64,000 nt of DNA from Rutstroemia sp. NJR-2017a BVV2. Taxonomy: Eukaryota > Ascomycota > Leotiomycetes > Helotiales > Rutstroemiaceae. Below the pieces are notes generated by a model, which was not told the origin of the DNA, made no database searches, and was given only the letters and a program-made list of their open reading frames with translations. Positions within the stretch are counted from its first letter, which is position 1. Each line of letters opens with the position of its first letter. The position numbers were made by a program, and so were the translations under genes. The DNA lies in the NCBI GenBank assembly GCA_002946415.1, contig NJPS01000012.1, positions 682,001 to 746,000 on the forward strand, given 5' to 3'. Below, piece after piece: positions 36,190 to 48,318 of this stretch.

Positions 36190-38345
36190 AGAAAACCAAA
36201 TTGAAACTCAGTTATAGCGAGAAATTTCAATATCAAACAAGCCCAAAGTGGATTTAGCTAAAGAGCTATATAATTATTTATTTTAATTTAATAGCTATTA
36301 TTTAGATGAATATTTAGAATAATATTACTAGTATTCCGATAGTATATTAATACCAAATCACGAACAATATCTCAACTTACCTAACTATATAAAATAGTTG
36401 GAGGAATCCAATATTTCAATAATTATATATCAACCAGACTTTTTTACTAAAGCTAAATAAGAAAGTTCTCTTATACTAGATTGGTCAAAATATTTTGATG
36501 GATATAATATCGATTTACTAGTAAATCGCGAAAGAGTTACTAGTAATAACTAGGTTATTCAAGATAAATATATTTTGTATATATATATTAGATATTCTCA
36601 AAATAAGGCTAGTATATTAGTAATTCGCTTCGATATCGATAGCTTTCTAGAATTTACTTAAAGTCTTATTATTATCTATTAGAAGATAGATATTAATCTT
36701 TTTCCTTATTTCTATACAAATATTCGAACTAATCTTTATCTTTATACCAAGATCTTTTATAATTTTGGAAAAGACGAAAAAGCAATTAGAGTTAAACTAT
36801 AAAAGGTTCTATATTACTATTTTGGTCGGATATTAGGTTATGAAGATATTAGTCTTTATATCTTCTTTCCTCAGATATATAAACCTAATAAGCCAACGAA
36901 TTTCCTTAGAAAAGATAGTAGTTAGCTATATCATCTCTTACAAATCTAAATTAATTCGATTCTACTTTCTAATATTTTTCGCTATATACTACCGATAAGT
37001 TACTAGTATCTACCTTATTCTTGGAATTATACTCGAATGAAAATATAAGTCTATTATAGAAAGCAATCTATATATACTAATACTGATAAGATAGAAAATC
37101 AAGTATTATTACTTTATTATTCTCTATATCTACAAAGCTTTACTACTATCTAGTAGGAGATTGAACAATAATTAACTAAGTCTAAATATATAATTTATTA
37201 TAAAGTAAAACTATTTTTTTCCAGTAAAAATATCAAACTTCGATTTTCTTATAGTACTTTATCCGAAGTCTGAGAAGTATTTAAAAGATCTTTAATAGCT
37301 ATACTTAACCTGATATATATTAATCGTAATAATATCTAGTTAGATCTAAATAAAGAAATAACTACTATCGATTATATATTATATAGCTAGTAAACCAATA
37401 ATAATCTGTTATCTACTACTTATCTGTTAAAGATCTACTATCTAAAGTCTTACTTTCAATAAACCAAATATAAAGAACTAGATCGATATATTATTCCTAC
37501 TTTTTATTCTTTAGCTATATTATAAGATATAAGCAATTTAATATTAGATATATCTCTATTATCCTACTATCGATAAGAGGATTGAGTTTATAGTCAAATC
37601 TATAATAGTTTTAAAGAGCTTTTTGATATAGTTCAAACAAAACCTTTTAGTAATTCTTATTTAAGATAATTAGTATAGGATTCAAAAATAAAATAGATAT
37701 TTTAATAACAAAGTTGAATAAGACTAATTATAGACTCTATATTATATAAGAACTATTTAGTTAACAAAAAGCAGATAAAGTACTTAATTATAAAAAAACA
37801 ATAACTTTCGATTAGTATTCGAGAGGAGAATCAAGTTATATTTACTTTTATAGATCGAATACAAAATTCGACAGAGAATATAGATATTTAGACTCAAGTT
37901 TATAATATTACCTATTACAACTCTTAGTATATATACTTTTTATATATAATTATTTATATGAAATATCTATTACAGAATATAAACAAATTTATAACAGCTT
38001 TCGAATAGATATTAAGTTTAAAAGTAAAAACTCAAATAGATTATAAATATTGTAAACTAATAACTATATTATTATAAATATTACTATTTGTTTTTGATTC
38101 GGGATCTATTATATAGCAGAATAATTTTTAGAAAGAAAAGTTTCAATAATAAAGAGAAAAATCTGAAATGCTCGGAATAGGATTATAAACTATATAAACT
38201 AAGTTCGGATATATATAATTCAATTCTCGAATTAACTGGAAATCGATAATATTTCGCTCTTAATTCACCAACTAAATAGTATTTAGTAATAATATACTTT
38301 ATACAAATTACTAGAAGAACTTCTTATAAGTTGGAGAAACTAAGG
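36190..38345 (+). pseudogene. RIP-inactivated long coding region, family not identified
   Basis: One frame continues for about 2.1 kb without a visible frameshift; every interruption is TAG, TAA or TGA. Segments such as ILVIRFDIDSFLEFT, FGRILGYEDISLYIFFPQIY and RYILPISY are clearly protein-like. No reverse transcriptase, integrase, transposase or tyrosine-recombinase motif is present. From memory only, the DIDSFL / ISLYIFFP pattern resembles large repeated fungal proteins, some linked to telomere-associated helicases; I could not verify this. It runs straight into the gypsy LTR, so its 3' part is missing. Confidence 0.6.
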
Positions 38346-38349
38346 ATAA

Positions 38350-38570
38350 TTATATATTATAACAAGGTTGAAACTATAGTATATATCTAGTAGTTGGATT
38401 AAATGTTTTTCTGTTTTGAGATTCTATCTCTTATATCTAGTATTAATATAGATATTTGTAATCAATATCTTTTTCTCTCTTACTTACTCTTATTACTAAA
38501 TAGTAGTACCTATAATATTGTTTACTATATATATCGATAATATATCTATACTTCTTTATATTGGTAACCT
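38350..38570 (+). repeat. 5' LTR of the Ty3/gypsy element
   Basis: Same repeat as 34032-34240. It is followed directly by tggtaacctatatagagagc, in the position of a tRNA primer-binding site, and then by coding relics in gag-pol order. Confidence 0.65.
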
Positions 38571-41500
38571 ATATAGAGAGCGATAGTTAAAGGTAATATA
38601 TACTATATTATTATCCGGAAATATAAGTTTGAGATAAAGAATTGGTTTTATTAGTATTAAGTATACTATTTACTAAAAGTTCAGTATTTGCGAATAGAAG
38701 CTTTTGAGGAAGAGAAAGTAAAGTTAAATTCCTAAATAGAGAGGGTTTATTAGATAAAAAAAATTCTTACTCTAAGTAGAGATTCTGAGATATATTGGTT
38801 AGAGGTTTTTATAAGAGTGAATAGGATCTTATATAGAAATAGATTATAAAAATAGATATAAAGATAGTTACTGAGGAGATAAATATAAAGTAGAAATAAG
38901 TAGAGAGGAAATCGGGAGAGGATATAGAATATATAGTAGTGAAGAGATATATTATAGAAGAAAACTCTGATTTATTGAAAATAGGATAGGCTATTATAAA
39001 AGATATAGTATTGGTACTTCTCTTAGTAATATAAATCGGTTATTGGTTTTCGAATTTGTTATTGATTAGACTACGAAACTCTATATCACTCAAAGACTCT
39101 TCAGAAATATCTATATTTCCTTCTTCCTCTTCTATAAACTTAGAGATTATATAAGAAGTTAGCTACTAATCTGTATTTATAATATCTACTAAGATAGTAT
39201 CTTCGGTTTCTCTACTATAGAGTTCTAGAGTTCTATACTTTGAGGAATATAATATTATAGAGTTCTTAGAGAGATTTGAAGATCAGATAAAAGATATAGG
39301 ATAGGAGGATAAAGTAAAAGTAAGATAACTACCAAGGTACTATAGTCTAGTAATAAGGTAATATATCAAAACCTTGCTAGAATAGATAGATCAAGACTAG
39401 ATTAAGTTATATATTATTCTTATATCCAAGTACAAAAATTATAACTCGATCTAGTAAATAAATTCTTGTATCTTTTTAGAAATACTAAAGAATAAGAAAA
39501 GAGATATTGAAATAGATATTTAAATATATATCTGCCAATTTTCAGCTATATCTACTACTTTTCTCAAAAAGAATCAAATTAAAGATTATATAAGAGGAAT
39601 CTGGTTCTTAAATAGTTTTCTTTAAGGAATCCGAAGCAAAATTATATAGAAGCTTAGGATCAATATCGAAGAGCTAGCTACTATAGTATATAATAAGATA
39701 ACCAAAACTATTATCAGGATCCTCGAAAATAATAAGATAGTATAAGAGTTCGATTCAGATATCCAGAGATAAGAAATATTAAGTTAGCTAGTAGACTAGT
39801 TTGGGAATATAATATAGATATTTAAAGAGAAATAGTTTACTATATCTGTTATTAGTTAATAATCTTATAAAATCTTTTATAGAATGATTAAGAACCTAAT
39901 AAGAGTTTTCGAATTATTAGTTATATCGGTAAGGATAATAGCGAATATAATTCCAAATAGTTAATAAATCAGGTTTAATCTACTTAGTAAAGCGAATCGA
40001 GGTATATATCTAACTGGTACTATAGAGAGAGTTAACCTATTATATCTACTTTATAGACCGATTATAGAAGTTAGTGTTTATATAAAGGAGCTTTACTATT
40101 CTCGAACTATAATTTGTTTTTATTATTAAGAAAAAAGGTATTTTCAGAGAGATTATCCCGATTTCGTTATTGATCAGGAACGAGGATTGGTATATAAAAT
40201 ACTAGAAAGAAGGATATACTATAGAAAGATAGAGGAAGAAGATAAAGTGGTTTAGGTTTCTAGAGAAATAAAGGGAAGAGATATTATTTGTAAATACTAA
40301 CAAATAGTAGCTTATCAGTAAACAAAGACTATTATTATAAACTAGATAGAAATACAAATAGTACTAAACCGTCTTATAGATATTATATCTATTGGAGGAA
40401 TATTAGAAAAGATAGTATAAATAAAAGAGTCTAATAATGAAAAGCTAGAAAATAAGATCGATATATATATAGCTATCTTTTGTAATAATAAGAAGTTAGC
40501 TACTAAGGAGCAATAGAAGGATCTATAATATACTTTTAAAAAAAGAATCCAAAAAGAAAAAAAGATAATTATTCCGAAGATCCTCTATACTAGTAATTAG
40601 AAGAGATTATTGGTAGAAGTAGCTAATGAATTAGGTAAGAAAATAGATATAGAAGAGATTGATATTGATAAGAAGTAGATAGAAGTACTAAAGAAGATAG
40701 ATCTAAGAGTAATCTATTATATTAAGAAGTATATAGATATAATCAGATATATAGTTAATCTAATAGAACTGATAAACAAAATCCTTGATAACGAACTATA
40801 AGGAGTTACTAGGAAGGAGATTATAGCTTGCTTAGATATACTCTAAAAGATATTATTTAAAAATATAGCTACTATTATATCTTCCGATATAAAACTAAGG
40901 TCCGACGAAGAAATAGTATAAATATAATCGATATTACTTAAGGAAGTTGAAGTACTATTTATTATAACCAGTCTAAAAGTTAAAGTAATAATTGGAAATC
41001 TAGAAATATTAGTATTAATCGATAGTAGTACCAAAGCAGATTTGATATTAAGTAGAGTTACTGAATATACCGGTCTAGGAGTATAACTTGACTTTTAGTA
41101 TAGAATAGTAGGGTATAGTAGTAAAAGAAAGAAGTTCGATAAGATATATAAGAATATTATAGTTAAGATTGAGAGTATCGATATAATTATCAACTTCTTT
41201 ACAATAGATAGTCTATAGAATGATATTATATTAAATCAGTTCTTTATTATAGCTAATTTGTTTACTTTTTCTTACTAGGATAGATATCAGTATATAATAA
41301 TAGTTAATAATAAGAGAATGAAACAAGTTATAATTTATATTGCAAATATAACTAACTCTTGGTAAAAGAAAAGTACTCTCTAAAGAAACTTGTAACTAAG
41401 CTAGAAACAGTATACTTATCTAGTAATGAAAGTATCGAAGATAACAAGATGGAAAAACATCGGCGAAATTTTACTCTATCTAGTAGATTGGATATTTTCA

Positions 41501-44500
41501 GAGTAAAGAAAGGTAAACTAAATACTTTTAGTATAAGTATATAAAGTATTAGCAAGGATATTATTAATTAAAGAGAAATAGATTTAATTATAGTACTTCA
41601 AGTAAAGTATTTCTTTCCTATTATTGATATTTTTGATATATATAAGAGAAAGACTAATAAGGTTATATCTATTAAAAAAGGAATTTCCGATAGATTAGTA
41701 TCTAGAAGAGATCTAGAATAGAAATAGAAATAGATTGAAAAAGAATAATAAAGAGATAAAGTTGAATTAGTAAGTAAATAGGATAGATAACTGATTCCAA
41801 AGTTTTCGAATATTAGATAGAGAAGTAAATTAATAATAGAAAGAATTAGGAAATTGATTTTCGAGAAAGAGTTAATATTTCGGAAAAGGAAGATATTATT
41901 AGAGTTATTATTCTGGAGAGAGAAAGGAATAGTATTCAAGTTTTCGGAATATAGAAAGATAGATAATAGTATTATATCTTTTTAAGAAATATAGATAATT
42001 CTATATAAGGTTTGGTAAAGTTCCGAATTTATAATCTCTAGATATCTAACTACCGAAATTAATACTATAATTAACGAGTATCTAGAAATAGGAATACTTG
42101 AATACTATTATAGATTATATAGAAATCAATAGTTTGTAATTAAGAAAAAGAATAGGAAATATAGATTTATAGATATAGTTATAAAATACAATATTATTAC
42201 GATTCGAGATACAAACCTGTTACTAGATATAGATAAAATTTCGGAAGAATTTACTAAGTATTAGATTACTTTACTAATTGATTTCTATTCTGGCTATAAT
42301 CAAATTTCGCTTTATTCAAATAATCGAAATATAATTATATTTATAATTTCTAGAGAACTAATCTAATATACTACTTTTGTTCAAAGTATTATAAATTCTA
42401 TTACTCAGTTTGTAAAGGTAAAGAAGATAATATTGAAAGATTATATCTCTAAGTACTATAAGATCTTTATTAATGATATATCTATTTTGAGTCTATAGAT
42501 AAGATATAGTAATATAGAGGTTATATTAGATATTCGGAGGTTCGTACTAAAGTATTTATATAATCTAGACCAAGTTCTAGCTGATATAGAAAAAGCTAGT
42601 ATAACAATAGATCCCAAATCTCAATTCGGGGTAGATAGGATTAAGTTAATTAGTTATATTTATTATATAGAAGAATATTTGCTAGATAGTGAAAAGGTCT
42701 TTAAGATACTCGATTGGATACTATACAGATCTCAAATAGAAATATAAGTATTTATTAGAGTCTGTATCTATTATCGAATTTGGATTGACTTATTTATTAT
42801 AAAAGCTATACTACTATACCAATTGCTAAAGAAAGATATCGACTTTGTATAGATAATAGAGTATAATCTAGTAATAGATAGTTTAAAGTTAGTATTAACT
42901 ATAGTACTGGTTCTTGTTAGACTAGATATAGTACAAGATACTGGTCTTATAATCCTTGTTATTGATATAAGTCTAAGTAGATAGAGAATAGTATTAATAT
43001 AACAAAATAAAGAAAAGAAGAGATATCTTATATATTATAATAATAGTCAATAGATATTAGTTAAGTAGAATTATAATATTACAAAAAGAGAATATAAGGG
43101 AATACTAAAAGTCTTCAAAAAGGTTCGGGGTTATTTATATAAAGTATATTTTTTACTAGAAACTAATATAGCTATACTAGTAATACAACTTAACTTAGCT
43201 ACTATAGATTTATCTAATATATTTATAACTAGATAGATAATATAGATTCGACTATTTGACTTCGAGATTAAATATATTCCCGGAAACAAATATATAGCTA
43301 TAAATAAACTATCTAGGAGGCTAGCGATAGATAAGGAGCTATAGCTCAAAGCTTAGAAAGAACAAATCGATGATTTTATAGATATATATATAGACTTCTA
43401 CCAAATAATCTCTTATTGAGAAGTCGGGATTATATCTATATAAATCTTCTTAGTAGAAAGGAAATAGAGTTTGAATTCGAGATTAATAATAGAGTTCCTT
43501 ATAATATTGAAGAGACTAGCTCAAGTTGCTAAATCAGACTTCTGCTTATTCAAAGCTAGGATATTGAACTATAGAGTCCAGGATAGTATACTCTTTCGAA
43601 GATCTAATAAAGATCTGTTTAAGAGAAGGATAGTTGATTTAGAAGAAGAAAGATTAGTAATCTTTTATACTCTCTATAACGAAATCAGATATAAAGATAG
43701 AGAAAGTATATACCAGAAGGTAGTCGAGAGATATTTCTAGAATAAATACTATAAGGATATAAAAACTTTTGTATAGTAATATAATAAATACCAATTTCGA
43801 AGTAATCTCTATTAGAAAGAAGCTCTTTACCCAATATAGACTAGTATACTATAGAGTAAGGTAGAACTAGATATAATCTATATATCTGAGTATAGAGAGA
43901 AAAAGTACCTAATTATAACAAAATATAATCTCAGTAGCTAGCTGGAGAAATAAGTTCTAAGGTTAATAGACTCGAAATCGATTATAGTATTTATATAAGA
44001 AGATATTATCTATAGATATAATATCTTTGGAAAGTTAGTTATAGATAGTAGTCCAGAAAATAAAAGTTGGGTTAAGATATTAGCTAAGAAATATAATATA
44101 GTATAAGTAATAATATTACTTTACTATATTTCTACAAACGGAATAGTCGAAAGAGACTATAGATCTATAGTAAAGGCTCTAGCTAAAATAACCGATAGTG
44201 GAAAAGGAAAATAGATCGATAATCTATATATTGTTCTACTAGTAGATAGGATTATAGTAAAATTAATAACTAGATTCTCGCTATTTTATCTCAACTATAG
44301 ATCAGAAGCTATATTGCTAATTGAGATATATATATCTATATAGCGGATTATAGATTAGGAAAATATTGCTAGTAAAGCAAAGCTTCTAGTATTATAGGTA
44401 AGATAGATCTAGTTTAGGGATAAAGATTTGGAAGAAGTTATTACAAAACAGAAAAGGATGAAGATTGTAGATAAAGACTAGTTTGATAGTATTAGATAAG

Positions 44501-44790
44501 TATATTTGCAGGATATATAGAAGGGTAAAGTGGTATTGTTATATAATATATTATAAGAAGTTGATATATTATCAAGGCTAAAACTTGGATATAGATAGCT
44601 TAGATTGTTTCGGATTAGTAAAGCTATATCTGAGAAAGGAATATTTTTACTAAAGGAGATAAATAGAACTAAATTACAAGGAACCTTCACCAGAAACAGA
44701 ATAAAGGTATTCTATAAGAGATATAGAATTTGGGATCCGGTGATAACAGAAGGAGATATAGATAAGAAGGAACAAGATATAAAGAGTATA
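38571..44790 (+). pseudogene. Ty3/gypsy gag-pol relic, RIP-inactivated
   Basis: Decayed landmarks in the right order: a gag zinc knuckle at about 40115-40158 (CFYY, stop, EKRYFQRDYP, where the second cysteine is now tyrosine); an aspartic protease active site at about 41010-41040 (LIDSSTKADLI); reverse transcriptase at about 42060-42560 (DFYSGYNQISL, and FINDIS at 42466-42480 where the catalytic aspartate pair should be); an RNase H region at about 42800-43330; and integrase at about 43470-44400 (zinc-binding part RESIYQKVVERYF, then LDIIYIS, VIDSSPEN and NGIVERDY for the D,D,E residues). Numerous stops. Protease, RT, RNase H, integrase order is Ty3/gypsy. No full 3' LTR: only about 10 bp resembling its start at about 44790. 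Confidence 0.85.
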
Positions 44791-44828
44791 GTGTGACAAT
44801 ACGTCTCGAAAGAATCGAATATACCTTA

Positions 44829-44905
44829 GAATTAAGAACTAAAGAACTAAGAGAGCTGAAGAGCTCGAGGAGCTTATATACAAAAAAGGGGTCACGTGCG
44901 AATCA
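44829..44905 (+). repeat. Truncated third copy of the LTR-like repeat
   Basis: ttagaattaagaactaaaga matches the middle of copies 1 and 2, and after a deletion it passes directly to ggtcacgtgc, the end of copy 1. It is less RIP-affected than copy 2. Confidence 0.6.
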
Positions 44906-46284
44906 CGTACCTAGCTAGCTCCAACTCCACCATCAACATCTCCCAATCCTCGACTTTGAACAGGCTTTATGAAGAGCTTTTATCGGCCATCGAACCCGCA
45001 ACATACCATGTTAGTAACAAAGCCGCTGCTCTACAACTTCTCCAGGCTTATCTTCTGGTAAACACCTTTCAATTCAGTGTGGAGCCGAGGAAATTCGAGC
45101 AGAGCTTCCTGGCGCCTGCGTTGAAATTGGCACAATCTCTGAATATGCATCTCGATCGACCGGACCAGAGTTCTCCCGAGGCACAAGTCTACAGCCGAAT
45201 ATGGTGGCACTTGGTATATCTTGATGTTGAAGTATCGATCGCGACCGGGGTGCAAGGCTTGATCCGACCAAATGGATGTACCACTCGATTACCTTCACTC
45301 ATCAATGAATCTACTCCACATTCGAGGACTCAAACACCTTTCTCGCCAATAATGGTAGCATTACAAGGGCAATGGCAGTGGGCACACTCTATGCAGACAT
45401 GGGCACACAGACTACCAAACCAAGACGAGGTGTCTCACTTCATAAGCCTTATCCAAAATCTTCTCGATTTGTTACCAGAAGGTAGGGAGGAGAATGAATG
45501 GCCTAGATCTTATCTCAAACTACTGATTGACCGTTCATACTGTATGCTCGGTTTGAAGTTCTGGCTGTCGGATCAATTTCAAGGGAATGGCTGCAATAGT
45601 GATATAATTCGGTATGTTGATCTCGAAGTCCAGTTCTGCATCTGATACTGACTCAACGTGCTACACAGGGCTGCGCGATCGTTTCTCCACAACCATCATC
45701 AACTTTCTACGCTTGCCCAGACTATACATCTCAAATGGTTCATTACTAGCTTTGCGCCACCCCACCACGCCCTCTTCATTCTTTTCATGCACCTCAGTAC
45801 TTGCACATCCCTTGATAACGAAGCAAAGCTATCGAAACCTCTTATCGATCAGGTCCTCGCCCTGGACACTCGTGGTGTTACTCCAATTACCTCTAACTCT
45901 ACCTCCACCCAAATTTCTCGTTCATCATCTTTTCAATCAGCGTCCTCGTTGGAACCACCTCTACCCAGTCATCGATACGATGTTCTGCTTAGATTATATA
46001 GCAGAGTATGGAAGAAGTTAGGCTGGAACACCGAACCCCTCCCACAACGTTCGCCGTCAGGCTCGCCAAGAATTGGCGTTCTTCCTCATATTGGAGGATT
46101 AATGCATCGAGATCGATCATCATCAATGGAATCGTCGCCTAAATCGAGCTGGATGGAATTAGTAACTGGCGCAGGTCCAGAAGCATTTGAGATGGATAGG
46201 GATCTCGATGATCTTGTTTGGAGTGGGGACAGAGCATGGGAACGATGGCAAAATTTGGCCCAGGATATTTTTACTAGAGCATAG
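44896..46284 (+). pseudogene. Zn-cluster type transcription factor, 5'-truncated (middle homology region only)
   Basis: Exons to 45611 and 45669-46284 with a 57-bp GT-AG intron; about 443 codons. LQLLQAYLLVNTFQFSVEPRKFEQ...RIWWHLVYLDVEVSIATGVQGLIRP is the fungal-specific transcription-factor region (PF04082 type). The frame begins in the retroelement tail; there is no ATG before codon 70 or so, and no zinc-cluster cysteines. The DNA-binding N-terminus has therefore been lost or lies beyond the retroelement block. Codon use is normal and free of RIP-type stops, so the cut is recent or the gene is outside the RIP zone. Possibly still transcribed from retroelement DNA. Confidence 0.75.
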
Positions 46285-47121
46285 AGCAGGTCAATGATCG
46301 AGTGTCGGGCTTGTTTAGTGCAAAAGAGTGATCTATGGTCCTGGTGACATGGATGGGATCGGATGAATGTATTCTTTGGCATTGGATCGGATTATAAAAA
46401 TGGGTTGGAGTTCGCAGGTGCGCCCAGGGTTATATCTGAGGTACGGCACCCTCATTTTTTCACGCTTGAGTGTAGGATTATACATATGAGAGCATGATCA
46501 TATACATATCTTCCGTACCTATAGAAATGATTTTACTATAGATTATCAAGGAAAATTCATATTGGAAGATGAAATGAACATCAAATACAGGCTCTCACCA
46601 ATGGAGAACTTTCGAAAACATTTTCCTGAAACGTTGCTATGTTGTATCACAAGCAGAATGTGCATAAAACCATCACCGATTCGTCGGTAGCTGTTTTCAT
46701 GTTTTCGATAATCTTTATATTCAACGCCGCCTCCTGGCTGACTTGCCCCTTCGACGGCTGTTTCATTATATGTCACAACATCTTGAATCCATATTCTGCA
46801 GATTTTCGTCCAATCATCGGATGTCAAAGTTAACGCTCAGGCTTCCAAAGCTCATGCTTCCAAAGCTTTTGATATTCGAGGCGGGCGAAGATGTCGGGAG
46901 CCTGTGCAGTCAGTAGCGGGTGGGGGTTGGTTACTCATGAACTTCGGCACTTGCAGTCGCAAAAGTTTAAACAACGACATAGGTACTCTTCCAATATTGG
47001 TGCATGCAATTAAAATCAGCGTATATGTAAGATAATGTTATCAACTATATACAAAGCTACTAGAAGGGGTTTTTTTGGCTTCATTTCGTCTGCTGCCAAC
47101 AGTCTAGCAATAGATTGTGCT
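46285..47121. other. Convergent intergenic region
   Basis: 3' flanks of the truncated regulator and the GH54 gene. Only short frames without support. Confidence 0.5.
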
Positions 47122-48318
47122 CTACAAGCATTGGGAGTAGTAAGGATTGCTGTATTGGCAGGTGGTGCCAGAAACACAGACGGTGCAACCGCTGTATGAT
47201 GAGCCCCCGCACTGGCCATAGTGAGCCGCCGTACAACCACTTGAGCCGCCTGGAGATGTTGTAGTCGTCGAGGTAGAGGACGTCGTCGGTGCCGGGGAAG
47301 AGGACCCAGTGGTGGCATATTTGGCGGCTACGATATCGGCCTGCACAGAGTTCTCAGTAGTGTCGGACGGGTAACCAGAAGTCATTACGCCCTCATAGAA
47401 TGTGCCCACAGCGCCGTGGCTATTATCGCCGCCAATGCCAAGAATGATAGCGCCTTCCTTTTTCATCGGATTGTAGCCACTTGGGCGTGCGCCGTTGTAG
47501 AATGTCGATAGCGAGCCAGACGCAGCGTTACCTCCACGGATCGCCCAATTACCAGGCTCCCCCTTAACGATGGCAGTGACGAACCGATAGTTAATCGATG
47601 GGTCGCCAGCATTATTCTTAGAGTTTTGACCCGAGAATAGACCGTTCTCAAGATCGGCCATGATCCAAGGACCGCTACCAGAGCCCGTACCCCACACATT
47701 GCAATTACCAAAGTAGACAGCCTCCATATGGCCAGCACCTGTATCTTTACTACTGGTCTCGGCGTTACCATAATCAAAGCAGCAGCCACCATTGTAGTGA
47801 GTACCATCAAAGATTGCATATATGCCCTCCGCTGCATCACCTGTAGCAGTGCCGCTCGCAGCGTTATTGCGGTAACCAACGCCAGATGCGACGTAGACGC
47901 CGTACACCTTCCTACCGTTCAGGTAGATCGGTGCAGCAGTTGCGCTAGCCAGGTTGTCATACCCGCCAGATGCCGGGCCGGAGCCAGCGCTGCCGGGTGG
48001 AGCCGCAGTAAGGTGATTGCCGCGGCCGGACTGGTCGTAAATAATTGAAATAACGCAAGTAGTACCAGCACAGAAGGTGTCTTGAGTTGCAGAATTAGCA
48101 ACACCGCCGGCGGACAGCGGTGCGATGTTAGTCGTGGAACCGTCGGAGGCACGTTTCACCTGGTAAAGGGAGCCCGAGTAGGCGCTGTATAGAGAACGGG
48201 TAGTACTGTGGGCTGCAACACAGGGTGTACCGCCGGCCGAGTAGATATTACAAGGTCCTGCGGCGACAAGGGAACCTGTGGCAACGAGACCCAAAGCGAG
48301 TACGTATCGTGAGCACAT
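47122..48318 (-). CDS. GH54 alpha-L-arabinofuranosidase with C-terminal CBM1
   Basis: 398 aa, intronless, secreted (signal peptide about 1-20, ending SLVAAG). The GH54 catalytic domain covers about 21-337. It holds the vicinal cysteines GGCCFDYGN (179-180), [13 protein letters not shown] with the probable nucleophile Glu224, and [17 protein letters not shown] with the probable acid/base Asp298; these line up with Glu221 and Asp297 reported for the Aspergillus kawachii enzyme. A Ser/Thr-rich linker (338-360) leads to a complete CBM1 (362-397, [11 protein letters not shown]...NPYYSQC). Characterised GH54 enzymes usually end in an arabinose-binding CBM42 domain; here it is replaced by a cellulose-binding module. 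It releases arabinose from arabinoxylan or arabinan while anchored on cellulose. Divergent to the GH43 gene. Confidence 0.92.
   Translation of the reverse strand: MCSRYVLALGLVATGSLVAAGPCNIYSAGGTPCVAAHSTTRSLYSAYSGSLYQVKRASDGSTTNIAPLSAGGVANSATQDTFCAGTTCVISIIYDQSGRGNHLTAAPPGSAGSGPASGGYDNLASATAAPIYLNGRKVYGVYVASGVGYRNNAASGTATGDAAEGIYAIFDGTHYNGGCCFDYGNAETSSKDTGAGHMEAVYFGNCNVWGTGSGSGPWIMADLENGLFSGQNSKNNAGDPSINYRFVTAIVKGEPGNWAIRGGNAASGSLSTFYNGARPSGYNPMKKEGAIILGIGGDNSHGAVGTFYEGVMTSGYPSDTTENSVQADIVAAKYATTGSSSPAPTTSSTSTTTTSPGGSSGCTAAHYGQCGGSSYSGCTVCVSGTTCQYSNPYYSQCL

Larger units (their letters stand above)
33890..44905 (+). mobile_element. Nested retroelement block degraded by RIP
   Basis: Eleven kilobases of extremely A/T-rich, TA-dinucleotide-rich DNA without an open frame above about 90 codons. 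Read in single frames it still shows long colinear protein-like sequence broken almost only by TAG/TAA/TGA at places where CAG, CAA or TGG would fit. Order: LTR-like repeat (33890-34360) with a 200-bp gypsy-type LTR inserted, a non-pol coding relic (36190-38345), then a Ty3/gypsy element (38350-44790), then a short tail of the first LTR (44829-44905). The layout suggests that a gypsy element landed inside an older element, and both were then inactivated. Confidence 0.85.

Noticed and set aside
35653..44796. Short open frames (60-113 codons) within the AT-rich block
   Set aside because: Fragments of RIP-damaged element sequence on the correct or opposite strand; none is a functional gene.
33600..44900. 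Mitochondrial DNA insertion or mitochondrial contig as the cause of the AT-richness
   Set aside because: Gag-pol landmarks of a Ty3/gypsy element, LTR pairs and transition-type stops explain it; no mitochondrial gene was seen.
33890..44905. Starship-type giant element with a DUF3435 tyrosine recombinase captain
   Set aside because: No recombinase-like segment could be read in any frame of the block; the landmarks are those of LTR elements.
46546..46833. Frames of 64-93 codons on both strands
   Set aside because: Mutually antisense, no motif, in the 3' flank of two convergent genes.
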